Part shown: one piece after another, positions 41,721 through 53,068 of the stretch
Layout of the letters: each line of letters begins with the position of its first letter
How positions within the stretch are numbered: the first letter of the stretch is position 1
DNA from: Sphaerulina vaccinii
Lineage: Eukaryota > Ascomycota > Dothideomycetes > Mycosphaerellales > Mycosphaerellaceae
DNA length: 64,000 bases
Reading direction: 5' to 3'
NCBI GenBank assembly: GCA_022570795.1
Contig: JAKUDP010000025.1
Span: forward strand, 821,001 to 885,000
Translations under genes and position numbers: made by a program
The notes under the pieces: model-generated
Told to the model about the DNA's origin: nothing
The model's database searches: none
What the model saw: the letters and a program-made list of their open reading frames with translations, nothing else

Positions 41721-42812
41721 ATGTTCTACGACCTTAACATCCCCTGGAAACTCTCCGATCCCCAACTCCCTCAAACTATCGCCTTTCTCCACGAACTCGG
41801 CTACAACGCCATAGCTCTGAACCACACCATTTCCGGAAAAATCCCAGAAATAGTCGACATCACAAACCCCGTCCCAACCCAGGGTATCCTCCAAACCACC
41901 CATAAGTCCTTGTCTGGCCTGCGAAACTTCACCGTCCTCCGCCGCATCACCTTAGTATTAACCGAAACCTCCCACCAAAACGCCAAACTCACAGCTCTGG
42001 GCGCAGCATACGATATTCTAGCTCTAAGAGTCACAGATGAGAAAAGTCTGATTCAAGCTTGCGGGAGTCTAGAATGCGATATCATATCCTTTGATCTCAC
42101 TCAAAGGTTTCCATTTTTCTTTGGTCAACACGCCAAAATCCTGGGACTGGCTATCAACTCTGGAAAGAGGATTGAGATATGTTATGGGAATGCTTTACTT
42201 GGAGATGCGAAGAGTAGGGTGAATTTAATATCTAATGCGACGCAATTGATCAAAGCGACGAAGGGAAGAGGGTTAATCATGAGTTCGGGAGGGGAGATGG
42301 GCGCAAGAGGATTGAGAGGACCATGGGATGTGATTAATCTTGCGGCTGTATGGGGTTTGGGACAGGAGAGAGGTTACGAGGCTATGAGTAAAGAGCCTAG
42401 AGGCATTGTTGTGAGAGGGAAATTGAAGAGGACGGGTTATAGAGGTGCTGTGGATGTTGTTTATGGTGGTGAGAAACCACCAGCAGCTGCTGTTGAGAAG
42501 CAGGCTGAGGCAAATGGGAAGGGGAAGGGGAAGGGAAAGCAACAGCAGCAGGGACAAAAGAAAGATGGAGCTCAAAAGCAGCAGCAACAGAAGAAGGCTG
42601 CAGGTCAGCAGCAGCAGCAGGGACAAAAGAGAAAGGCTGATGGTGAAGTGCTTTCGAGTGAAAGTGGAGAGCAGCAGCCGATGTCTAAGAGAAAGCAGAA
42701 GAAGTTGGCGCACGAAGCGAGGATTGCAAATGGGACTGCTGGACCTGCTGCGAGTAGTGGCGCTGAATCCAGCAGTACTCCAGCAGCTGCGACATCATCT
42801 TCAGCTGGCTGA
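41721..42812 (+). CDS. RPP1: RNase P/MRP subunit p30 (Rpp1)
   Basis: Single-exon 363-residue nuclear protein, the TIM-barrel-like p30 subunit shared by RNase P (tRNA 5' processing) and RNase MRP (rRNA processing). The start MFYDLNIPWKLSDPQLPQTI is the canonical Rpp1 N-terminus; an upstream in-frame ATG (41637) adds non-family residues. Conserved segments include LHELGYNAIALNHTISGKIP, DILALRVTDEKSLIQACGSL, CDIISFDLTQRFPFFFG, RGLIMSSGGEMGARGLRGPW and DVINLAAVWGL. The C-terminal quarter is a low-complexity Gln/Lys/Gly region (runs of KGKGKGKQQQQ, QQQQKK) encoded by CAGCAG-type repeats. A serine/alanine-rich end follows. Such basic tails are common in fungal Rpp1 and probably contact RNA. It is convergent with the WSS1-like gene, 159 bases apart. 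Identification is secure. Confidence 0.95.
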   Translation: MFYDLNIPWKLSDPQLPQTIAFLHELGYNAIALNHTISGKIPEIVDITNPVPTQGILQTTHKSLSGLRNFTVLRRITLVLTETSHQNAKLTALGAAYDILALRVTDEKSLIQACGSLECDIISFDLTQRFPFFFGQHAKILGLAINSGKRIEICYGNALLGDAKSRVNLISNATQLIKATKGRGLIMSSGGEMGARGLRGPWDVINLAAVWGLGQERGYEAMSKEPRGIVVRGKLKRTGYRGAVDVVYGGEKPPAAAVEKQAEANGKGKGKGKQQQQGQKKDGAQKQQQQKKAAGQQQQQGQKRKADGEVLSSESGEQQPMSKRKQKKLAHEARIANGTAGPAASSGAESSSTPAAATSSSAG

Positions 42813-42971
42813 AGACTTGTCTCGATTTCCTGGAAACATTCTTAAGCTGGGTATCTACGCTGTCTGACTCTGACATGAGCCGCATGCTTCCGTGCTGTGA
42901 ACAACACGCCTCGAAACAGGACTGGACCACTTCTGGAGCGCCCTCACAGACCATCATTCGGCACTTCTCCA

Positions 42972-44915
42972 TCAAGAAGTATCCTTCAAATTCCCACAAG
43001 CCGAACAGGTCCACCACTTATGCTCCATGAACGAGCCACAGAAACTACACTGCCAACCTGCAGTCTCCGGTGCTTTGTCCGGGAATCGCTCAGCAGCAGT
43101 CATAGTCGGCAGTGGTCTGACTTTCAAATCTTGCGAGGGCACAGGCTTGCGTTGCGTGCTCGAACTGGTGCGTGTCGGCGCCTTCGATGTCTTGGGCTTG
43201 TCCTTAACAAGCACAGACTGTGGTCGTTCAACGCCACATGCATCACACGCGAGGAATTGTAAGGGGTTGATGCAAGTACATATCTCACATGTCCATTGCT
43301 CGATTGGCAATTCGGCAGATTTGGTGGGAGAGGCGGTCAGGTCAATTGGAGACGGCTTTGCTTGCTCTGCTGCGACTGAAGACTGGTGTTGCAAGGCCGG
43401 TGGCTTGACTGGGGACGGACTCAGTGCACTTGCTGGACGCTTACGCGCCGTAGTGTCTTTTACTGGCGTGGTCGGCTGTGAGCTTGAGGGTCTGCTCGGC
43501 GAGGGTGCCACTTTCGAAGTTTCCGGGCTAGGCGTCGGTGTCATGGTCCGCTCAGAATCCGTTGGCGATCCAGAGCGCTGCCTGTCGGGCGTGACTGAGC
43601 GCGGGTGATCACCAGTCGTCTTTGCTGGTTCCGGCGCTTCGGATGACCCTCGCACACTCTCCTCCATAGCCCACTTCAATTGATCTTCCTCACTAGGGAT
43701 ATGACCAACAGCAGTACCACGAGAAGATGAAGCCTCGGTAGCATCATACAATCCGTTTTCTTTACTCCACTCCAACCCTCCTCTCCCACCAGCTTTACTC
43801 CCTGCGAACGTGCCGTCCAATTTCTGCTCCTCTTCTTGCTCCATAAGCTCAAAGAGTGCCTGTGCGATTGCACGGTTATTCGCGTCGTCTTCCTCAGCTT
43901 TCGTCTTGAAAGTCTGATCACTCGATTGTTGAGAAAGCTGTCCAGCATCTTGTCGTCCTGAAGCGCAGCCTCCGCGGTTCATATTGTTATTTCGTCTGAT
44001 GACTTGATCTGCTATCACAGATCTGATGTCTTGTCCGCGGTGGATCGGTGCGCCACCAAGTCTTTGACCTGATCCTGCTCCGAGAGTAGATTGCTGCTTC
44101 CGCTTTTCAGCTGATTCGCGAGCCAGACGACGTAGTTCGTGCGCAGGTAGTTGTGGTCTGCCGTAAGTCCCACCAAGACGGTTGCCTGATCCGAGGAAAC
44201 CTTCGCCAGTATAGCCCTTTCGTACGAGAACTTCATGTTCATCACGGAGTTCGTCCCATAGCTTATGGAAGTTGGAATCGTGATCGCCCCAGACATTATG
44301 AGATAGTTCATGCAGCATTGTGTCTACGCACTCCTCGAAGGGAAGGAAGAGGTCAGGGTTGTTGTGATAGCGGAGTCGAATGCAGATCTTGTATCCCTTA
44401 TTGATGTTCAGTCCTAGCAGATTCTGCTCTGGTGGGAGAAACTCTGCTAGAACTTGAACACGCCAGCCACGTTTTCGCATAATGGGCTTGACGACCGAGG
44501 CGATCTTTCGTAACATGGTGAGAGCAGCACCGCCTCGTTCGAGCCCGGATAGATGCTCATATGTCGTGAAGAGTGATTCGCCTTCTGATCCTGCGGCAGA
44601 GGATCTCTGGACTGCATTAGGCCCTCCCCTAGAAGGCTTCTTGTTGCGTCCCGAGTATCCTGAACCAGAGTGAGGGTTGCCCTGAGGGCCTGGAGGGCGC
44701 CAGCTGGACATGCTGGCGGAAGGTGTGTATACTGAATTGTAGACTTCTTTTGGCGTCTTCGATCTCTTTTTGAGGTTCTTGCGAAATTTGGAGTCGTGAC
44801 GGCGTTGGTGGTCGAAGTAGAGTGCGTAGCCAACACCGCCCAACACGACGATGGAGGCAAATCCAGTGACTATAGAGGTGATAGATGGTCCAGCCGTAGG
44901 ACTAGTAGAGGACAT
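42972..44915 (-). CDS. WSS1-type (WLM) metalloprotease with Tom20-like N-terminal anchor
   Basis: Single open frame of 647 residues. Residues about 12-34 are a hydrophobic helix followed by YALYFDHQRRHDSKFRKNL and KKRSKTPKE. This closely resembles the N-terminal anchor and following stretch of the mitochondrial import receptor Tom20. The Tom20 receptor (TPR-like) domain is absent. From about residue 115 the protein is a Wss1/SPRTN-type protease: VLAEFLPPEQNLLGLNIN, CIRLRYHNNPDLFLPFEECV, then the zinc site HELSHNVWGDH (H202, E203, H206, H212) and GFLGSGNRLGG. The disordered middle precedes two RanBP2-type zinc fingers (541-560 and 621-640). Wss1 degrades DNA-protein crosslinks with Cdc48 and SUMO. 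An alternative start is Met69 (44711), which would remove the anchor. The fusion is therefore seen in the reading frame but unproven as a protein. Confidence 0.85.
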   Translation of the reverse strand: MSSTSPTAGPSITSIVTGFASIVVLGGVGYALYFDHQRRHDSKFRKNLKKRSKTPKEVYNSVYTPSASMSSWRPPGPQGNPHSGSGYSGRNKKPSRGGPNAVQRSSAAGSEGESLFTTYEHLSGLERGGAALTMLRKIASVVKPIMRKRGWRVQVLAEFLPPEQNLLGLNINKGYKICIRLRYHNNPDLFLPFEECVDTMLHELSHNVWGDHDSNFHKLWDELRDEHEVLVRKGYTGEGFLGSGNRLGGTYGRPQLPAHELRRLARESAEKRKQQSTLGAGSGQRLGGAPIHRGQDIRSVIADQVIRRNNNMNRGGCASGRQDAGQLSQQSSDQTFKTKAEEDDANNRAIAQALFELMEQEEEQKLDGTFAGSKAGGRGGLEWSKENGLYDATEASSSRGTAVGHIPSEEDQLKWAMEESVRGSSEAPEPAKTTGDHPRSVTPDRQRSGSPTDSERTMTPTPSPETSKVAPSPSRPSSSQPTTPVKDTTARKRPASALSPSPVKPPALQHQSSVAAEQAKPSPIDLTASPTKSAELPIEQWTCEICTCINPLQFLACDACGVERPQSVLVKDKPKTSKAPTRTSSSTQRKPVPSQDLKVRPLPTMTAAERFPDKAPETAGWQCSFCGSFMEHKWWTCSACGNLKDTS

Positions 44916-45847
44916 CTACGTGTACTTGCTTCCTCATCGAATGCGCCACTCGCCACTGCCTTGAAGGTCCAATCTGTGTTGAATTCCTTGTCTTATGTAT
45001 GAGAGTGACTCTATTTGCCAACAGTACAGTGACTGTCTTCCATCAGTGTAAGCGGACAGTGAAGATGAAGTCGTGAAGAAAGTCACGCGTTGTGCTGGAA
45101 AAAGAAAGACGCGTACTACCTGGCTGCCTCGTCGTTGATGTCTTGGAAGCTCAAGGAAGGCCTGACAAAGCATCGACTTGCACTGTCTCCTTCACCAGCT
45201 CACTAATTGCTCCGAGTCGTGAAAAGGCCCTCGATGAGTGATACAAGCACTGCCAGAGTCAACTTCGAATGATGACCAAGAGGCAAGAAGAAGAGGCAGT
45301 CGGAGATCACACCGCAGTCGGCCAAGTCTCACAATCTCTCTGGACAAGGTTGCTCCACGTGGAAGCCGTTACCGTGCAAGCGGTGCCGGGACTGTACACT
45401 TCATCAACAAGGGATGCAAACAATGCTGTTGTACAACGATACAGTGAATCAGCACTCGAGGAATAAAGACACATTCCACGCTACCATGATCGAATGAGGT
45501 AGGAAATACTGCCGATCACTCATATCTGATGTGTTCGTCAACAGATGCTTCTCCGATGCTTCCAACGTTCTAGTGTGAACTCTCCTCACGGAAGGCTGGA
45601 TGGATCACAGCGGCTGCAGACACACCACCATCCACCCACAACAGCAGCGCCATAGTGTGCGCGGTAGTTTCAGTCAGACTTTTCCTATACCATTCCCCCT
45701 CTCAGCTACTCACGAGGGGCGACCTACAGCGCAGCATACCATTATCGCCCTCGACACCGCCTTCGAAACACCGATCGAATAGAGTTTCCTTGTCCATGCA
45801 TGAACCTGCCAGCGCCGGCGTGCAATTGGAAGCAGAGACGTGCTTGA
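44916..45847. other. Divergent intergenic region
   Basis: 0.9 kb between the divergent WSS1-like and histidine kinase genes. There are several short plus-strand frames upstream of the kinase start. These could act as upstream ORFs, but none has recognisable content. No repeat was seen. Confidence 0.4.
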
Positions 45848-48800
45848 ATGGGCGATAGAGACGTAACGCCCGTTGCTGTCAATCGCAAGGGCCGGAAGAG
45901 AAGCGCGACCAACGAGCACGAGTTTGTGACCGAGGAGCTGGGCCGCTCCATCTCCAACATGGCGCGTGGTGTTTCCTTCGAAGACTTCGCAGCGCGTGTG
46001 GCGGCGAGGAGCGAGGACGGCAGCACAAGCACCACCGACAATGATAGTCCCGCCACCCAGGACGACTACTTCTCTGCTCAAGGCACCGACGATGGGTTCA
46101 ACGATGATACCATGTCTCAGGGCAGCATAGGCTCGCGGCGTGGAGCCAATCTCAGCATCCGAATCCCACCTGCGCATCTACACTCGCATATGGCTTTAAC
46201 TGCGCTTCAGTACTTACCCATGCCTGTGTTAGTGCTTTCGAGTAACAAGGGTGTAGTGCTGGCAAATGAAGCCATGGGGCATCTTCTAGGTCTGAAGCAG
46301 GACGGTGCATCGGATGAGGATACAGACATGGAAACGGAACCACTTCAGCAAGAGGACAGTCAAGATGCCAGGAGCGCGACAGAACTTCTTTACGGCGTAA
46401 CGCTGGGGCAGCTGGGACTGGATCTTCTGCAGAATGGTGGCCCCATGTTCGTGGCGTGGGACAGCTTTCTCGACTCGGTAGTGGATGATGCCTCGAGAGC
46501 ACAGTGCAGTACAACACAGCTCAATACGTATCGTGGGAAGCGGCAAGATGTGGACAATACCCCTACCGGTAGTGGAACACATCACGGAAGGTCTGGTTCA
46601 CAGTCCACCCCGAGCCGTTCTTCTGGTGTTCGTACAGAGGTGCATGATGCGGTCGTCAATGTTGTATTTTCTACTCGCAGGGATCCCAGGACCGGCTTAC
46701 CAGTGGAGCGAGCGGCAGGCATTGGTGCCAGTGAAGGCGACCACATACAGTCACAGATGATCATTTCTATATGGGCGACAGAAGAGGAACAGTACTTCAC
46801 CCTAACATTTACAGCAGCAACAAATGGTTCCGAGCACTCGGGATCAAGTACCAGCTCATCATCAGAACCGACCAAGACCACCAGCCGAACTGTCTCCAGA
46901 ACCACTACGAGCTATTCAAACAGCGTGCATTCAGGCTCCGGCATCGACTCAGGGCCGAGTTCGAATTCTAGCACGCACACTGGGCACAGAAGTGAGAAAG
47001 ATCGACGTAAATCTAGACATACCAGTGTCAGGAGTCCACCAACATCTAACTTTGCAAGTCCTCTCAGCATGGACTTCCCACCACGAGGGCCACCCACCAA
47101 ATCTGCGCCCAATGCGCCATCAATGTTCGCGAAGACGAATAGGCTGAAACAAGCACTGCTCAACAGTATGAGCATGCCAGCGTATGCCATGTGGAAGGAC
47201 GAGACATTCGGCATTCCCAACAAGGCAGCTATCAAGCTGATTCTGCCCAACGCAGAGGATGGCGAGACTGACGCCTCAGAGCAGGCCAAAGAATTCCTTT
47301 TGCGATTCGTGCTATACGCAGAGGACTTTTCAGAACGCATTCAATTTGAGAACTATCCCATCATGCGCGTGATGAAGAGCCGCGCTGGCTTCCAAGGATA
47401 TCGAGTCGGCATGTACAGCGTAAAGGATGGCAGCCGCATAATCTTCGATACCAGTGGCGAGACGCTGCTTGATGACAAAGGTGAATTCGTGGGAGGTTGC
47501 GTTATTTTCCATGATGTGACCGGCTATGCTCGTACCATTTCGGACCAGAAGGAGGAGAACGAACGACAATTTGAGAACATTTGTAATATGATACCTCAAC
47601 TGATCTGGCGAACGACACCCGACGGCATGCACGATTATTTCAACGACCCTTGGTACACATACACTGGCCTTTCCGTCGAGGAGAGCGAAGGAGAAGGTTG
47701 GCTCAACGCATTCGCCAAAGAGGATCTTGCGATCGCGGAGCCGATATGGGCGCATAGTCTTGCGACTGGAGACGAGTACAGAGTCGAGTATCGTGCCAAG
47801 AGCGCTACTGGTGAACTGAGATGGATGTTGGGTCGAGCGACGCCGATGCGAGATGCCCAGGGTAACATTATCAAGTGGTTCGGCACGTGCACAGACATTC
47901 ACGACCTTGTACTTGCGCGAGAAGAGGCCAAACAGACGCGAATGCAACTCGAGCGTGTTATCGAACATGCCAACATCACCTTGTGGGCTGTAGACAAGGA
48001 TATGAAACTCACACTATCTGAGGGTCGCGCCATGTCGGACGACCCGGTGGATATCGACCGCGCAAAGAGGAAGGTCAATTATATCGGGAAACCCACCGCC
48101 GAGATCTTTGCTATGCAAGGTAGGCAAGCTGAGCAGGATGCATTTGAACGGCCGTGCAGAGCTATTCTCGAGGGCAGGACAACAGAAGAAACGATTGAAA
48201 CCATCACGACTGGCAATGGACGACATTATCGCACAAAGCTGCTTGCTCTCACACGCCAAGATCGAGCTGGTGGTATCGAAGGCGATACTTACATTGATGG
48301 CGTCGTTGGAGTATCTATGGATGTCACTGAGTTGAAGAAGGCAGCAGACGAGGTCATGGAGAGAGATCGCGAGAATGCTCGGCTTATGGCGCAGAGTGTT
48401 GCAGCGAAAGAAGCCAGTAAGATGAAGAGTCAATTCCTTGCGAACATGTCGCACGAGATCAGGACACCTATTGCTGGGGTTATTGGCATGTCGGAACTGC
48501 TCCTAGACGAGGACGATTCCACACCTGGAAAACTGACGAAAGATCAACGCGAATGCGCGGAAAACATACAGCGATCTGCCAACGGCCTGCTCACTGTCAT
48601 TAATGATATTCTGGACTTCTCTAAGGTCGAATCTGGACGATTGGATATCGAAGAGGTGCAATTTGACCTATCAGTGGTCATCAGAGATGTCAACAAGATG
48701 TTGAGCTTCGCCGCCGAGCGGAAAGGACTGAAATATATTGATGACATCCAGCAGCTTCAGAGCTGGAAGGTAATGGGCGATCCGGGTCGACTACGACAGG

Positions 48801-50370
48801 TCATTACGAATCTCCTTACGAACAGCATTAAGTTTACAAGCGACGGCAGTGTTACTATGCGCGTGAAAGCGCAACGAGAAACGAACGATACTGTGGAAGT
48901 GCATTTTGTAAGTGGTTTAGCAATGGCAATGTATGTGTCTAACAGCTAACATGATCGCAGACTGTAGAAGATACAGGCATAGGCATCGAAGAAGAGGTGC
49001 GACAGAAACTCTTCAAGCCTTTCTCACAAGCGGACAGCTCGACTGCACGACGTTTTGGAGGCACGGGTCTCGGCCTCACAATCAGCAAGAACCTCGTCGA
49101 GCTAATGCGCGGGGAGATATCTCTCGAATCGAAACTTGGCGTAGGAACAAAGGCAACATTCTGGATACCATTCAACAAAGCACCATATCAAACAGCAGGT
49201 GATTCACCACTCGTGGATCTGGGGACGATACCAGATCGACTGGCCTCAGAACTTTCTATCTCGCGGCCCAGCAGCGACAACAATGGTGCCAGTGGACCTA
49301 CGACTCCAACAGGTCTGCATCGCAAGGAACAGTCACTGAGTGGCATTGCTGGTCTGGCCCCTTGGGCAGAAAGTATGGGCATGGACCTGGACCTCAGTGA
49401 GGAGGAGCGCAAGGACACACAAGTCCTGGTCGTGGAAGACAATCCAGTCAATCAGCAGATTGCACTGAAGACGATCAAGAAGCTCGGATTCCCTGTACGA
49501 GCTGTCTGGAATGGCCAGGAAGCGCTGGAGTACCTGTCTTCACCTTCTCCGGAAAGGCCCCGACCTAACGTGATCCTGATGGACGTTCAAATGCCCATCA
49601 TGGACGGCTACCGTGCCACTTGGACGATACGAAACGACAAAGCCTTTGTCCTGAACGCTGATGTACAGAGCGCACCTATCATCGCCATGACAGCTTCAGC
49701 GATCCAAGGCGATCGAGAAAAGTGCCAAGCAGCTGGAATGGACGACTACCTCAGCAAGCCTGTGAAGAAGCCCATGCTGGAGAAGATGCTCATAAAGTGG
49801 GCCATCGAAGGAAGGAAGAAGAGAGTCGAACTACAGAACAACCCAAGTCTGCTGAAACGTCCTGGCATGAAACAGAACCACTCGTTCACGGCAAGTGAGA
49901 CCTCAAGTAACCTTGTCACACCACAAGAACATCTCAGCAGCGAAGTCGATCGCCTAGAGTTTGTCAACCAGCAGCGCTTTGCGACAAGTAGCGAAACAGA
50001 CTCAGAACGCGCACATCGCCAGATCAAAGCAGAGGAACAGGCTATGTCGCTCAGAGACCACGAATTGATCGAAGCTGGAGAAGACCCTAGGACCAAACTT
50101 GGAAAGGGCGTGGGAGAAGAAGCGCAGACGCCTCAAGGTGCTGGTATCGCTCTCACAGAAGCGAACATGGAGAAATTCGACATGAGAGATCGTATGGGAC
50201 AATTGAAGAGGGAGAATACGGATGATCAGAATAGCAGTATTATGGCTACTCTTGCCGAGACGGAGGGCCAGGGACTCCCTTCTCATGCTTTGCAGAGGAG
50301 CACAGCACCTAGTCCTGATCGAGGGAATGTGTTGCCGCATAGACGGAGTTGGCAGCCAGAAAAGAGGTGA
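45848..50370 (+). CDS. Hybrid histidine kinase with PAS domains
   Basis: Predicted 1489-residue cytosolic sensor kinase: exons 45848-48907 and 48961-50370, intron GTAAGT...GCTAAC...CGCAG (53 bp, phase 0). The N-terminus has a degenerate PAS region (ALQYLPMPVLVLSSNKGVVLANEAM). A Ser/Thr-rich linker and another PAS-like segment (MWKDETFGIPNKAAIKLILP) follow, then a clear PAS/PAC (ICNMIPQLIWRTTPDGMHDY, GTCTDIHDLVLAREE) and a fourth PAS-like segment. The HisKA domain holds the phospho-acceptor H869 in NMSHEIRTP. The HATPase_c domain has N and G boxes (NLLTNSIKFT, EDTGIGI, FGGTGLGLTI). A receiver domain with D1228 (NVILMDVQMPIMDGYRAT) is followed by a long tail. The His-Asp relay would pass phosphate to an HPt protein such as Ypd1. 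There are no membrane segments. The ligand and fungal HHK group cannot be assigned. Confidence 0.94.
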
Positions 50371-50663
50371 TGACAGGCAAACGAGTTTATCAGAACTCGC
50401 TATACTAAATGCATCGGGAGAACAGAACTTGCATGAGAGGCATTATTAGGCATTGTTAATGTGATGATAGACGAAGTAACGAAAGGTAGGATGGGACGCA
50501 CCAGGAATGTGTCTCTGCATGAAGCAAGGAGTTCTGCGTTCCAAGAGCCACAAAGACACGTCTTTCGCAAAGCGCGCGCACGCTATAGAACGGGAAGCAA
50601 CTCGACAGACACCAATGTAAAGAAGAAATCCATCAACAATTCACCTACGTGGACATCGCCACG

Positions 50664-52182
50664 ATGATCGTCCCTCAAATCATCCGACCAAGCAGCAACA
50701 CTTCCCCAATCACAGTCGCCATCGTCTTTCTAATCACTCTCACACCCCTCTACATCCTCTCCTTCCACTACCGCTCCCAACATCCCTATGGCGGTCTCCC
50801 ATCCTCCTCATCATCACAACAGAAACTAAAAACGACCCTATCGCCAGCAGAACAATTCATCCAGTCCTGGCTCTCAACCCACCTCATCGCACCCTTCGAC
50901 CCAGCCCCAATAACCGCTTACTGCAACCTCACGACTTGGAATCCGAATCTCGTCTTCAACGTCCATAACGCTAACGGCGGGATCGGAAACGTGAGAGGCA
51001 ATTTATTGGATTTTGTTTTTAGCGCTATCGAAGTTGGGGCGAGTATTATTTTGCCGGGGATGGCTAGGAGGTGAGTTGCAGACAAGACAGACATGCTGAT
51101 GAGTGAGATATGTATGGTGAGACATCAATGCTGATATTGTGAGCAGGAGCAATGATGATCTATTGAATGTTTGGGCTGGGAGAAGGGAGTTTAGCGATTT
51201 CTTCGACGAGACTTGGTTTGTGGAGACCATTAGGCAAGCCTGTCCGCAGATGGAGGTGTATAAGTTTGAAGAGGGTATGGAAATGGTGCAGTCAGTGGAA
51301 GGGAGTTGGAGAAGTCGGAGTAGGAGGTTGGATGAGAGTTTTGAGAATACTTATGAGGCGAGATTGGAGAGTTTCGAGGAATGGTTGAGTGGGAATGATG
51401 ACTATAAGGAGAGGTATGGCAACAGGACTGTTACTGGCGAGGAGATCGCGGATGATGTTGATGAGCCGATTCTGGTGAATCTGGAGAGCACACTGTGGGA
51501 TGTCGACACTCGGAGTCTGCACATGCGAGGCCTAAGGAGGAATTTTGGACAGTTGCTGAAGATTGCGCCTGTGTATAGAGGTATGGCTGCTCTGGTGACT
51601 TGGAGGTTGGTGGAGAAGTTTGGGCTCAACTTCACTTCCGAAGAGGCTGTTCCGAAAGACGCGTTTTATGGGGCGCATTTGAGAACGGATGACGATATGA
51701 CAAGACTCGGATGGCTGGAGGGAGAAGGTCTGACGCCGAAAGCACAGATGGATGAGTACATCGCCCATGCTCAAGAACATGACTTGCGTGTGGTATATTG
51801 TGCTTCTGGGAAAGAGGAGGACATCCATGTGTTTGCGAAGAAAGCAGCTGCGCAGAAGCCACCTATTGCTGTCGTAGGGAAGTTTGACTTGTTACCTGCG
51901 AACGAAGCGAAGACGCTGCGAGAGATGGCCTGGGATCAGCAAGCATTGGTTGACTGGGAAGTGCTGAAGCGATGCAGCATATTTGGCGGTATGGTCAAGA
52001 GCAGCTTTTCTTTCAATATTGCCATGACGAGATATCAGTACCTGGAAGATAGGGGCATGGTTGGCGATCCTTGGGGTGTACAGCAGACCGAAGTGAATAT
52101 GGCCCTCAATGATGGCATTAGCAGAATATTCGGCAGAGACGATTTCCACGAGCATCGGATACCTAGAGGCATGTGGCCTTGA
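50664..52182 (+). CDS. O-fucosyltransferase-like type II membrane protein
   Basis: Predicted 480-residue protein: exons 50664-51070 and 51147-52182, 76-bp intron GTGAGT...GAGCAG. A short N-terminal cytosolic part and one hydrophobic anchor (ITVAIVFLITLTPLYILSF) give a type II Golgi topology. The luminal part has the nucleotide-sugar motif GGIGNVRGNLLDFVFSAIEVG (GxGN(x)R type) completed across the splice by ILPGMARRSNDD. Further matches to the fucosyltransferase fold are FYGAHLRTDDDM and SIFGGMVKSSFSFNIA. Fungal members of this GDP-fucose O-fucosyltransferase-like group are mostly uncharacterised, and donor and acceptor are unknown. The frame begins at an upstream GTG, but the first ATG (MIVPQII) is five codons later and is used here. 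It is co-oriented with the histidine kinase gene, about 290 bases downstream. Confidence 0.83.
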
Positions 52183-53068
52183 AATTAGTCATGTTTGCAT
52201 CAATCGAAGCGCGTGAACTTCAATTCTTCTCCTTCTTCGCTCACATCTCCAAAGCCGTTCTTGTAAAGATCGGCTCCTATGGCTTCTATTCTGCTTGCAC
52301 CCTCACGGCATTGTGCTGTGCTGAGCGTGCCGTATGAATTCTGTATCGCCTGCCGATATTTCCTGTGATTCGAAGATCATGTAGGTAGATGTGGTAACAG
52401 CCCGGCCAGTTTAATATTACGCGGCACAGTATCAAGGGCCAAGGAGAAGAGTGATGTCGGTGATGGTGAAGTTCAAGATCTCGTTGGAGTTCGTTCCTCG
52501 TCTATTTTTCTCTTGGCATGCATTGTTTGGGAGACCAGGACAAGGATGTTAAATTTACTGACCTCATTCTCATCTGTACCACCTCGGAGCACCGTTACCA
52601 CACATCACATGAAGAGGCTGCGTCTCAAACGAGAGAACGAAACACGTTCTCGATATGCCCCTCATGTTGCTCCTCTTCTTGTCCAGACCTAGATGGCTTA
52701 AAGGGTAGCTTGGCTGACCGAGGCAGTAAACAGCGCCAATCAGATTTCACTCCCACAATCTAGGCGCTTCCCCAGACATCTTTGGCGTGGGCTGTAAAAG
52801 TATAGCATGGTACGGCGATTGCCATTTAAAGGCCCGGACAGCTTGCTCTTTTAGAACTCTCCTTACAACGCCAATTGTGTTGCCTACGGACTTCTCCTCT
52901 ATCCAAGCCTCGGTGCCAATAACAACAGACATACCAAAGCCATACTTAAGAGCTTCATAGATCCTCCAGGAAACCAGCATCAAACTTGCAATCCGGTCTG
53001 TACCTTGCGAGACTACGGACCGTTCGAAACAACTTCAAAACAATCACTCCAAGACAATCACCTTCAAG
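52183..53068. other. Intergenic / promoter of the lipocalin-like gene
   Basis: Nearly 0.9 kb with no coding signal. Bases 53030-53060 (CAAAACAATCACTCC-like) look like a leader. Nothing else was recognised. Confidence 0.4.
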
